From positions 1 to 64,000 of IMG/VR virus record IMGVR_UViG_3300020469_000023: 64,000 nt of DNA, one strand, 5' to 3'. Position numbers and translations under genes: made by a program. The first letter of the stretch is position 1; every line of letters starts with the position of its first letter. Positions 57,305 through 64,000 of the stretch are shown piece by piece. Origin of the DNA: a virus. The notes beneath the pieces are model-generated. The model was not told the origin of the DNA. It searched no databases and was given only the letters and a program-made list of their open reading frames with translations.

Positions 57305-58131
57305 TTAAATTTTTAAAAGAAAATACATCACCACAAGGTATAAAGACTATCGTAACAATGTGGATTTTATTTGCATTTGCTATTGGTGGTTGTGAATATG
57401 TATATGCTGATAATGAAGTATATATTACTCAAAGTGGTGAAGGTACAAAGTTGTTTATCGAACAAGAAGGTAAAGATAATAAAGTAGACTTCTCAATGCA
57501 ACATCAGGGTAATGAAGTAAAAATAATCCAGCATGGGCATAATAATAAAATAGCATATGGACATTGGGGTTCACTAACTAGTGGAGATATAGATGGAACG
57601 TTTAATTCATTAGACTTTGCACAAATATGTGGACGTGGTTCAAGTTGTAAAGAATCTGATATCGGTCTGCATATCTATGGAGACAATAACTCAATACGTT
57701 GGGGACAAGGATATATTTTAAGTTCTCCGACTTCAACTTGGACATGGGACGGAAGTGAAGGTGGTGGTCATCATCTAACTTTAGATGTTCATGGAGATAA
57801 TAATAATGTTGCGGGTAGTCAAAGAAACTCATCTGCAGGCATCTATAGTGAACACCAAGCAGATATCTATCTTTACTCTAATAACAATAGTGTTTTTTGG
57901 AGACAAAATACAGATGGTGTTAAAGATGTAAATTTATACACATATAATGATGGTAATAATATTACTGGTTATCAATCTGGTTATGCAACACATACTGCAA
58001 ATATATCTTTAACTGGGTCTAGTCCAACAACATTAAATTTAACTCAAGAAGGTAACTCTGCTCAATCATATTCACTATCACAAAACTGCCAAACTATGGG
58101 TGGTTGTAGCATTTCTGTTACACAACAATAA
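57301..58131 (+). CDS. Curlin-repeat secreted protein 2
   Basis: 276 residues. A longer signal segment (hydrophobic 18-35) ends YVYA/DNEVYI, so the mature start NEVYITQSGEGTKLFIEQEG is nearly the same as that of curlin 1. Repeats such as GNEVKIIQHGHNNKIAYG, GDNNSIRWGQG and GDNNNVAGSQRN show the curlin-type N-x-x-x-x-Q spacing. Two Cys pairs are present (ICGRGSSC, NCQTMGGC). An IGGC before the cleavage site could alternatively be a lipobox. ATGA overlap with the FecR gene. The two proteins may be a major/minor subunit pair like CsgA/CsgB. Confidence 0.78.
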   Translation: MIKFLKENTSPQGIKTIVTMWILFAFAIGGCEYVYADNEVYITQSGEGTKLFIEQEGKDNKVDFSMQHQGNEVKIIQHGHNNKIAYGHWGSLTSGDIDGTFNSLDFAQICGRGSSCKESDIGLHIYGDNNSIRWGQGYILSSPTSTWTWDGSEGGGHHLTLDVHGDNNNVAGSQRNSSAGIYSEHQADIYLYSNNNSVFWRQNTDGVKDVNLYTYNDGNNITGYQSGYATHTANISLTGSSPTTLNLTQEGNSAQSYSLSQNCQTMGGCSISVTQQ

Positions 58132-58136
58132 AGACA

Positions 58137-59966
58137 ATGTATAATTGGAAAGTTGTTCTCGTAACAATAGCATTACTTGTAAGTGTTCGTATTGCTGACC
58201 CTAAATTAGTAGAGCAGTTTCGTTTAAACTATTTTGATTCACTTCAATATTTACAAGAACCCGTAGACTCTGGTATTGTTTTAGTTGATATTGATGAAAA
58301 GTCTTTAGAGCAATTTGGACAGTTTCCATTTCCACGTGATATCTATGCACAAGAATTAAGTAAGAATGGTGCATTGTCTTTGTATGTAATGAATATGAGT
58401 TTTACAGAAGCAGATAGATTTGGTGGTGATGAAGACTTAGCAAACGTGATGAATCTTCGTGAAGTTATATTATCTTCTATTCCTACAAACGTAACAAATA
58501 AAGGCGACAAACCATTTCTTGGTTTTGGCAAACTAGGTAAAGGTAACCCAAGTAATTGGTTATATAACTACAAAGGTATTTCTACACCAATAAAAGAATT
58601 AAATCCTGTTGGAGTTGGTGTTGTAAGTGCGGCACCAAGTGTTGATGGTATAGTTCGTGAAGCACCCTTAATGGTAATTGCAAACGAACATATCTATCCT
58701 TCTCTTGCATTAGAAACTTTACGTGTTTGGAATCGTCAACCTAATTATGCAATGAAAGTAAAAGAAGCAGGTGTTGAATGGGTAAGAATGGGTAAACTAG
58801 ATAAAATGTCCACTACACCTAACTCTAATATTCAGATTGCATATTGGAATAATTTTAAACGTATTTCTTTTGGTGAACCAATGCCAGATGGGCAAATGTA
58901 TATTATAGGACTATCTGCTGGTGGATTGGTAAACCCAGTACCAACACCCATGGGTGCAATGTACCCACATGATGTTCAAGCAAACTTAATTCAAACTGTC
59001 GTGAGCGGTGTACAAATACAAAGACATTTCTTTCTTGAACAGTTAGAAATACTTGTTCTGATAATAAGTACACTATTAATACTACTTATGGTATATAGAT
59101 TGCCTACGTATTTAAGTGGTATACTATCTCTTGCAATGATTGGTGGTATAGTTGCAACAGGACTATATTATTGGTATACTGCTCTGTTACTTATTGATGT
59201 AGTTTACACGTCACTGGCATTATTCCTAGTGTTTGGACATGCATCATTTAACAAGTACTACGTCACATACAAACTTAAGGAAATGATTAAAGGACAGTTT
59301 AAAACATATCTATCGCCAGATATGGTAGATAAACTTGCAGAAGACCCAAGTCTTTTAAAACTTGGTGGTGAAAGAAGAAACATGACTTTCTTTTTTATGG
59401 ATATTGTAGGGTTTACACCAATATCAGAACACTATAAAAACAATAATGACCCCGAAGGTCTAGTGGAATTAATTAATAACTTTTTAGATAGAACATCAAA
59501 TATTATACTAAATAATGGTGGTACTATTGATAAATACATGGGTGATTGTATAATGGCGTTTTGGAATGCTCCATTAGACAACAAGTATCATGCAGAACTT
59601 GCCTGTATATCTGCAATTCAAATAGAAAAAGAAGTAGGAGAAATTCAAGATGAATTTAAAAGAAAAAATCTACCTAGCATTAATGTTGGTATTGGTATTA
59701 ATACCAGTGATTGCATATGCGGTAATCTTGGTAGTCAATCCAGATTTGATTATTCAGTCATCGGAGATGGCGTCAATCTCGCCGCACGTCTGGAAGCATT
59801 AGCGGGTAGAGGCGATTATAAAAAACATATGACTATAGTTGGACAAGATACTGTTGATTCAATAGTTGTAAATGGATATAGTCAGAAAGATGTTATGTTT
59901 AATTACATTGATGAGATACAAGTAAAAGGTAAAGAAGAAAAAATAAAAATATATTCACCGAGTTAG
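58137..59966 (+). CDS. CHASE2 sensor - class III adenylate cyclase
   Basis: 609 residues. N-terminal membrane helix (4-20), extracytoplasmic CHASE2 domain (about 35-295; VLVDIDEKSLEQFGQFPFPRD and PLMVIANEHIYPSLALE), three membrane helices (about 302-367), then the cyclase (about 410-605). Metal Asp422 (FMDIVGFT) and Asp470 (KYMGDCIMAF), the adenine-selecting Lys466, and the transition-state Asn547 and Arg551 (GDGVNLAARLE) are all present, so it should be active and make cAMP. The periplasmic sensor faces the compartment of FecR and the curli subunits. It ends the regulatory part of the operon. Confidence 0.93.
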   Translation: MYNWKVVLVTIALLVSVRIADPKLVEQFRLNYFDSLQYLQEPVDSGIVLVDIDEKSLEQFGQFPFPRDIYAQELSKNGALSLYVMNMSFTEADRFGGDEDLANVMNLREVILSSIPTNVTNKGDKPFLGFGKLGKGNPSNWLYNYKGISTPIKELNPVGVGVVSAAPSVDGIVREAPLMVIANEHIYPSLALETLRVWNRQPNYAMKVKEAGVEWVRMGKLDKMSTTPNSNIQIAYWNNFKRISFGEPMPDGQMYIIGLSAGGLVNPVPTPMGAMYPHDVQANLIQTVVSGVQIQRHFFLEQLEILVLIISTLLILLMVYRLPTYLSGILSLAMIGGIVATGLYYWYTALLLIDVVYTSLALFLVFGHASFNKYYVTYKLKEMIKGQFKTYLSPDMVDKLAEDPSLLKLGGERRNMTFFFMDIVGFTPISEHYKNNNDPEGLVELINNFLDRTSNIILNNGGTIDKYMGDCIMAFWNAPLDNKYHAELACISAIQIEKEVGEIQDEFKRKNLPSINVGIGINTSDCICGNLGSQSRFDYSVIGDGVNLAARLEALAGRGDYKKHMTIVGQDTVDSIVVNGYSQKDVMFNYIDEIQVKGKEEKIKIYSPS

Positions 59967-59970
59967 CGTT

Positions 59971-60192
59971 ATGAAAAAAGTAGAGAGGTCTTTTTCAAGT
60001 GCAGTAAGAATGCCTTATCAAGATGCAATTGCATTTGCACTAAGACTTCATGACTTTCATATCGCACAATCTATTCAAGACTCAAAAAATAAAGAGTTTC
60101 ATAAAAAACAAGCACAAAGAATGCGAGATTGGTTAACTGATATGAAAGATTTTATTATTTCGAATGAGTCTTCTCATGAACATGAAGCATAA
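59971..60192 (+). CDS. Small basic protein at the end of the curli-like operon
   Basis: 73 residues, helical (SSAVRMPYQDAIAFALRLHDF and KKQAQRMRDWLTDMKDF), soluble, His-rich C-terminus. It lies four bases after the cyclase and converges with the DUF3310 gene, overlapping it by 38 bases. Function unknown. It could belong with the cyclase, but resemblance to a general phage protein cannot be excluded. Confidence 0.6.
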   Translation: MKKVERSFSSAVRMPYQDAIAFALRLHDFHIAQSIQDSKNKEFHKKQAQRMRDWLTDMKDFIISNESSHEHEA

Positions 60193-60430
60193 TCAAAGCA
60201 TAATGAATAACTTTTAATAAGTCATCTTTATTATACCCATTCTTATTTCCATATCGCTGTGCATATTTCATTATGTTGCCGATACAAAACCCTTCGCCAT
60301 GTCCACCATCAATAATAAACTCGGTTGCTTGAAACTTGTTTTTAGAATAATGTTGATTGTAAGTTTTATCAACATAACTTTTAAGTTCTTCTAGAAATTT
60401 GTCTTCGTTGTATTTGTATGTATTTTTCAT
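60155..60430 (-). CDS. DUF3310-family protein
   Basis: 91 residues. FQATEFIIDGGHGEGFCIGN, followed by MKYAQRYGNKNGYNKDDLLK and IHYALIML, matches the DUF3310 family (proposed nucleotide-kinase-like fold) common in phages. It starts right after the promoter at 60439-60467, with almost no leader. Confidence 0.85.
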   Translation of the reverse strand: MKNTYKYNEDKFLEELKSYVDKTYNQHYSKNKFQATEFIIDGGHGEGFCIGNIMKYAQRYGNKNGYNKDDLLKVIHYALIMLHVHEKTHSK

Positions 60431-60438
60431 TGTGGTAT

Positions 60439-60467
60439 ATTATACACTATTATTCAGGCGTTGTCAA
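60439..60467 (-). promoter_or_regulatory. Early sigma70-like promoter
   Basis: Minus-strand TTGACA (60462-60467), 17 bp, TATAAT (60439-60444), perfect. The -35 lies in the last codons of the upstream gene, and the expected start point is within about two bases of the ATG at 60430. Confidence 0.75.
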
Positions 60468-61079
60468 GTCTTCAATTACTTCATTTAAGTAATTCATGTT
60501 AGTAAACTTTAGTGCCATTGTAAATCTATCGCATGAAGTATAAGCAGAATGCCAACAATGATTTTCTGGGTCATTCTCTTCACCAAAATGAAACCAACGA
60601 CATTGCCAACCTTTCTTATCTGGTATAGTGACTATTTCATTTGTTTTTTTATCTAAGTAATTAAAATACCCATCGCCTTTTAAACTATATGTAAATAGCA
60701 TTTGATATGCAGATGCATTCCAATTTGTGTGCCAACCTATAAATCCACCTGGTGGATAATAATTTAATAAAGCATTATGTTTTGCGCCAATTTCTGGTGG
60801 AAATTGATATTTGTAATATTCATAAAATTTTTTCCAGACGCTTGGATTTTTTTCAGATGCATTACTTGTAGAAGTATTATAAAATGCATCAGGGTATCCA
60901 TCGTGATTTCTTGACATAATATCATTTAAGTACTCTCTAGAGCAATAATATTCACCATTATCTAAATCACCTCTAATTGTATTATAATCCATGTTGTCGT
61001 AATCTAAAGAATAAAATTCATCTATTAAATTATTTAACTTGTTGTTATAATAAGAATTATTAATTACTATTTCTGCCAT
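60450..61079 (-). CDS. 2OG-oxygenase/cupin-like phage protein
   Basis: About 209 residues from the ATG at 61079 (MAEIVINNS); a TTG at 61088 gives a three-codon longer form. The second half LNYYPPGGFIGWHTNWNASAY, GDGYFNYLD, and CRWFHFGEENDPENHCWHSAY with TSCDRFTMALKF fits a double-stranded beta-helix with His ligands and a late Arg. The HxD is replaced by H-T-N, so activity is uncertain. Confidence 0.6.
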   Translation of the reverse strand: MAEIVINNSYYNNKLNNLIDEFYSLDYDNMDYNTIRGDLDNGEYYCSREYLNDIMSRNHDGYPDAFYNTSTSNASEKNPSVWKKFYEYYKYQFPPEIGAKHNALLNYYPPGGFIGWHTNWNASAYQMLFTYSLKGDGYFNYLDKKTNEIVTIPDKKGWQCRWFHFGEENDPENHCWHSAYTSCDRFTMALKFTNMNYLNEVIEDLTTPE

Positions 61080-61332
61080 ACCAATCAATTAATTCATCGC
61101 CTTTTAATGCTTTACCAAAAATATGAATTAATTTACCATTCTTTACTCTTTCAATTCTTTTGTCATTGAAATGAGTATCAGTAACCATTTCACCATTTGC
61201 TGTGTCTTCTGGTCTATTATCATACCACATACTGCTTAAACTATGTACGTGTACAGAATTAGTGCCTTTTGCCCACTCTTCTGCTTCAAGTAAAAGTCTC
61301 TGTCTTTCTACAGCACTATTAAATTCACCCAT
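61060..61332 (-). CDS. Small phage protein, unknown
   Basis: 90 residues, mixed charge, with a helical N-terminus (EFNSAVERQRLLLEAEEWAKG) and a beta-like C-terminus (GKLIHIFGKALKGDELIDWY). It overlaps the next gene by twenty bases and directly follows the SDR gene. No family recognised. Confidence 0.55.
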   Translation of the reverse strand: MGEFNSAVERQRLLLEAEEWAKGTNSVHVHSLSSMWYDNRPEDTANGEMVTDTHFNDKRIERVKNGKLIHIFGKALKGDELIDWYGRNSN

Positions 61333-62006
61333 TATGCACCATACATTTCTATGTTTGTGATTAAGTCCATAAAAACCGGTACTCTATCTTTCTCTTCCCA
61401 GTTTCTGTTTTGTTCAATTCCAACTTCAAACTGCTTTAAATATAATTTATTTTCTATATCTTTCCACATTCTTTTAGCAATATCATCTGGGTCTAACATG
61501 GGATAGTCTTTATGTTTTGTTGGGTCAAAATTACCAGTTTCGTCTTTGCTTGTTAAACCAGTTCTAGTTAGACCAAGACTGTAGTTTGTCCAATATATAT
61601 TTTTTGCTTCTCTATTTCTTACTTTCCACATATATGCTTCTAGTAGCAATTTTGCTTTACTGTTGGTGTAGTGCATATATGGTTGTTTTATTAAACCATC
61701 ATAAAAATCATCTAAGTTATCCACTAAAAAAGCATAAGCGAGAGCAGACCCAGTCGTAATCATAACACCTTTTTTAAATCTTTCTACAAACCAAGTAGCA
61801 ATGTTATTTTGATTGCCATATCCCCAAACATTGTTAAACAATATATCTGGTTGATATTCTTTTATAAAACCAAGAACATCTGGAAGATTATTAACAATGT
61901 CATGACCTGTTGAACGAGAAATACCTTTTACTTCATAATCACTAGGGCAATTTTCTAGTATTGCTTTACCAATACCAGAAGTATGTCCTGTGATTAGTAC
62001 TTTCAC
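61332..62006 (-). CDS. Short-chain dehydrogenase/reductase (SDR)
   Basis: 224 residues. The Rossmann loop VLITGHTSGIGKAIL (TGxxxGIG) is at residues 3-17, NNVWGYG at the NNAG position, and YTNSKAKLLLEAY gives the YxxxK pair, with Ser in TTGSALAYAF. Substrate unknown; nucleotide-sugar or small-molecule oxidoreduction is possible. It lies between small genes near the helicase. Confidence 0.85.
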   Translation of the reverse strand: MKVLITGHTSGIGKAILENCPSDYEVKGISRSTGHDIVNNLPDVLGFIKEYQPDILFNNVWGYGNQNNIATWFVERFKKGVMITTGSALAYAFLVDNLDDFYDGLIKQPYMHYTNSKAKLLLEAYMWKVRNREAKNIYWTNYSLGLTRTGLTSKDETGNFDPTKHKDYPMLDPDDIAKRMWKDIENKLYLKQFEVGIEQNRNWEEKDRVPVFMDLITNIEMYGA

Positions 62007-62275
62007 TATACTCTATCAATTATTGATGTTGCATCTTCATATGCTTTTTTAACATCTTCATGAGTATCAACTTTTAATACTACATTGCTTTTTCTAAAAT
62101 CAACTTTATCAGGTGATTCTACACTTGTTACACATACTCCTTTTGCAAATCCAAATCCTTCTTGAGATTGGATTACCATTTTAGGTTTAGATAGAGTAAT
62201 GATATCTCCACTTTCGTATGTCAATTCACCTATGTATTCTCCATAAGTTGTTACTACAGTTGTTATGTCTGCCAT
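62006..62275 (-). CDS. Small beta-rich phage protein, unknown
   Basis: 89 residues. YGEYIGELTYESGDIITLSK and KMVIQSQEGFGFAKGVCVTS look like short strands, then a helical end (THEDVKKAYEDATSII). It resembles small Sm/SH3-like phage proteins, without a firm match. GGAGAAA lies just upstream of the ATG. Confidence 0.6.
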   Translation of the reverse strand: MADITTVVTTYGEYIGELTYESGDIITLSKPKMVIQSQEGFGFAKGVCVTSVESPDKVDFRKSNVVLKVDTHEDVKKAYEDATSIIDRV

Positions 62276-62283
62276 ATTTTCTC

Positions 62284-62487
62284 CTATAATTTTATTGCTA
62301 ATACAACTAGTATTGCTAACTGTATTAATATAACTATTAACAACTCAATACCCAAGATAGTATGATACCATATCCACCTAGTTTTATATGCATTGTCAAC
62401 ACTTAATTCTTCGGGGTCTGGTTCACCAGATATACCTTTATCAGGTTGTCCCCATAATGTCTCTTTTATTTTGTTTATTATTCCCAT
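62284..62487 (-). CDS. Small C-terminal membrane-anchored protein
   Basis: 67 residues. The N-terminus MGIINKIKETLWGQPDKGI is amphipathic, an acidic linker follows, and a long hydrophobic helix (about 40-66) closes the protein. I recall similar proteins next to the helicase in marine T4-like phages. It might tether replication factors to the membrane, which is speculation. It overlaps the helicase gene by ten bases. Confidence 0.6.
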   Translation of the reverse strand: MGIINKIKETLWGQPDKGISGEPDPEELSVDNAYKTRWIWYHTILGIELLIVILIQLAILVVLAIKL

Positions 62488-63866
62488 TTGAAATCTTTAA
62501 ATTTTTCTGAACTTACTCGTTCACCTGACGTTGACTTATCAAATACTGGAACATCATCTTTATTACTAACAACACCTTGGTCATTATCATCTGCTAGTTT
62601 CATTTTGCTTCTATCAACTTTTAATGTGAATCTATTATATTTAGTCGGGTCGTTATATCTGTTTTTTAATTGCTTAACAAGTATCTTGCCCATTGTATTT
62701 AATTCTTCATTTGATATTAATGCAAACATTAAGTCAGCAGTTGCTGGCAAACCAAACGATTCAGAAGTATCTTCTAGACCAGGGTCGTCACTAGTAAACC
62801 CACTTCTGTTTGTTTGTGTTGCACTCATAATCGGGACATTAAACTCTACAGCAAGACCTCGCATTTCTTCTGCAATACTCTTGATATAAGAATAAGAGTT
62901 GATACTACCACCAATCATTTTCATTCTACTTGATGCACATATGTTTAGATAGTCAACAAAGATTATTTCTGGTACAAAATTCTTTTTAAGTTTTAATTCA
63001 TTTAACAATGCACGAAAGTGAGAAGTGTTTGCTTGACCTGTGGGATATTCTTTGATAATTAATTTACCATCTGTCTTTGCAGTTATCTGACCTACTTTAT
63101 CTCTAAACATATCTTTAGATAAATTCTCAATTTGGTCAATTGGTATATTCAATAAGTTTGCATCGATTCTTTCTGCGATTCTTTCTTCTGCCATTTCCAT
63201 AGTAATATATAAAACGTTTCTACCTTGTGCTAATATATTAGATGCACAATGACACATGAATAATGATTTACCAACACCTGTGCCTGCAAGAGCAATGTTT
63301 AGAGTTTTATTTGGTAGACCACCTTTCGTTATCTTATTAAAATTATCTAAGTCAAAAGGTATTCGTTCTTCTTGTTCATGATAAAAATCATATCGTTCAT
63401 CTACTTGTTCAAGATAATCATGCCCTACTTTAGTATCAAACGAAACACCAAGTGCTTTTGATAGAACATCAGGGATTGCATTCTTTTGAAGTGTTGCATG
63501 TTTACCATCGATGATAGATATAGACTCCATGACTGCATTATATACAGAACGGTCTTGACACCATTTCTCAGTTCTTTCAATTAACCAATCTAAATTCTCT
63601 GGTTCAGCAGTAAAGATATTGGGTAACATTTCAATTGCTTGTCGATAGTTGTCTTCACTTAATCTATTACCTTCATCAACTTCAATCTTAAATGATTCAA
63701 GTGTTGGTATCTTATTAAACTTAGATACAAACTTTGCAACTTCTTTAAATAAGTCTTTGTAAACACCTTCGAAATAATCGGGTGCTAAAAAGGGTAATAC
63801 TCTTCGTGTGTATTCTTCGTTAGTAAGAAGATTACGAAGAATCGTTTGTTCTAGATTTATATTCAT
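62478..63866 (-). CDS. 41: Replicative DNA helicase (T4 gp41 / DnaB-like)
   Basis: 462 residues. An N-terminal helical domain (1-150) is followed by the RecA-like core: Walker A GTGVGKS (195-201), the YITMEMAEERIAERIDANLL block, Walker B IIFVDYLNI, SATQTNRSGF, and the ILVKQLKNRYND arginine-finger/Q region. It unwinds the fork 5' to 3' as a hexamer with the phage primase. Its length matches gp41 (about 475). The start overlaps the upstream gene by 35 bases. Confidence 0.95.
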   Translation of the reverse strand: MNINLEQTILRNLLTNEEYTRRVLPFLAPDYFEGVYKDLFKEVAKFVSKFNKIPTLESFKIEVDEGNRLSEDNYRQAIEMLPNIFTAEPENLDWLIERTEKWCQDRSVYNAVMESISIIDGKHATLQKNAIPDVLSKALGVSFDTKVGHDYLEQVDERYDFYHEQEERIPFDLDNFNKITKGGLPNKTLNIALAGTGVGKSLFMCHCASNILAQGRNVLYITMEMAEERIAERIDANLLNIPIDQIENLSKDMFRDKVGQITAKTDGKLIIKEYPTGQANTSHFRALLNELKLKKNFVPEIIFVDYLNICASSRMKMIGGSINSYSYIKSIAEEMRGLAVEFNVPIMSATQTNRSGFTSDDPGLEDTSESFGLPATADLMFALISNEELNTMGKILVKQLKNRYNDPTKYNRFTLKVDRSKMKLADDNDQGVVSNKDDVPVFDKSTSGERVSSEKFKDFKWE

Positions 63867-64000
63867 TTTCTGCCCATGCTATATTTTCTTCTGTTGCTAG
63901 TACTTCGTGATTCTCTTTATCCCATGCCATCATCGACCCATCTGTAATTGATGCTTCAATAATATTACTTAGTATTCTCCCAGAGTACTCTTGGAATTCA
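63832..64000 (-). CDS. C-terminal part of an unidentified gene (5' end beyond window)
   Basis: An open frame enters at the window edge and ends at a TAA at 63832, overlapping the helicase start. The visible 56 residues (ending AENEYKSRTNDSS) are acidic with helical EFQEYSGRILSNIIEA. Nothing identifies the product. In T4-like genomes replication and recombination genes often stand here. Confidence 0.5.
   Translation of the reverse strand, partial: EFQEYSGRILSNIIEASITDGSMMAWDKENHEVLATEENIAWAENEYKSRTNDSS

Noticed and set aside
62488-62889. Plus-strand open frame opposite the helicase
   Set aside because: The minus strand encodes an unmistakable DnaB/gp41 helicase. The antisense frame is Ser/Leu-rich with no start signal.
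1-64000. tRNA genes, CRISPR arrays, insertion sequences, glutamine (glnA-type) riboswitch
   Set aside because: I looked for conserved T-loop segments, regularly spaced repeats, transposase motifs and the glnA-type RNA core on both strands and saw none. A tRNAscan-SE and Infernal run would settle it.

Overview
The window is a contiguous piece of a large, AT-rich, T4-like myovirus genome. It is packed with genes, mostly on the minus strand, with ATGA-type overlaps and no gene-free stretch longer than about 115 bp. The phage core is clear: a gp41/DnaB-type replicative helicase, class I ribonucleotide reductase (nrdA, nrdB), PhoH, a DUF3310 protein, a RecB-like exonuclease, an M15 endolysin, a 3TM holin and a run of late capsid-interior genes. 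Low GC, marine-type auxiliary genes and a curli-like cluster point to a marine pelagimyophage, meaning a phage of SAR11-like Alphaproteobacteria. The host assignment is inference. From memory of the literature, curli-related clusters have been noted in pelagimyophages without a known function.

Layout. (1) 1-2646, minus: small early genes behind sigma70-like promoters. (2) 2713-4466, plus: an isolated late-type cassette ending at a strong bidirectional hairpin. (3) 4486-21690, minus: a long surface-modification and auxiliary-metabolism island with glycosyltransferases (GT8, GT25 and GT9-like), methyltransferases, 2OG-oxygenase-like proteins, a radical SAM/SPASM enzyme and a carbamoyltransferase. 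Embedded in it are a cytochrome c, an alternative oxidase and TctA/TctC of a tripartite tricarboxylate transporter. (4) 21687-34032, minus: lysis candidates, PhoH, HAD phosphatase, many small early genes, an ArdC-N-like protein, two ANL (AMP-ligase-like) proteins and nrdAB. NrdA carries a fused glutaredoxin. (5) 34098-48816, minus: holin and late structural or capsid-interior genes. Several share a short N-terminal signature like the T4 internal-protein capsid-targeting sequence. They include a nucleotidyltransferase, a kinase-ligase fusion and a 903-residue Lys-rich polyprotein-like product. (6) 48835-53261, minus: exonuclease, metallopeptidase, DUF932, early proteins and an outer-membrane beta-barrel. 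(7) 53376-60192, plus: two small membrane/coiled-coil proteins, CsgF, CsgG, a curlin-repeat protein, a FecR-domain protein, a second curlin-repeat protein and a CHASE2-adenylate cyclase, ending in a small protein. (8) 60155-64000, minus: DUF3310, a 2OG-like protein, an SDR, helicase and a partial gene.

Regulation. Early genes follow near-consensus sigma70 promoters (TTGACA, 17 bp, TATAAT), with 14 perfect and 3 single-mismatch copies. Their leaders often carry GAGAGGTA-type ribosome binding sites. Late genes carry TATAAATA boxes of the T4 gp55 type. Several boxes sit only 5-7 bp from the start codon, which suggests leaderless mRNAs.

The most notable system is the plus-strand operon 53376-59966. 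It combines an outer-membrane curli secretion pore (CsgG and CsgF), two candidate substrates, a periplasmic FecR-domain protein and a membrane nucleotide cyclase with an extracytoplasmic sensor. Its promoter is of phage late type. Second are the alternative oxidase plus cytochrome c pair with the TctAC transporter genes, and the set of enzymes apparently packaged inside the capsid.
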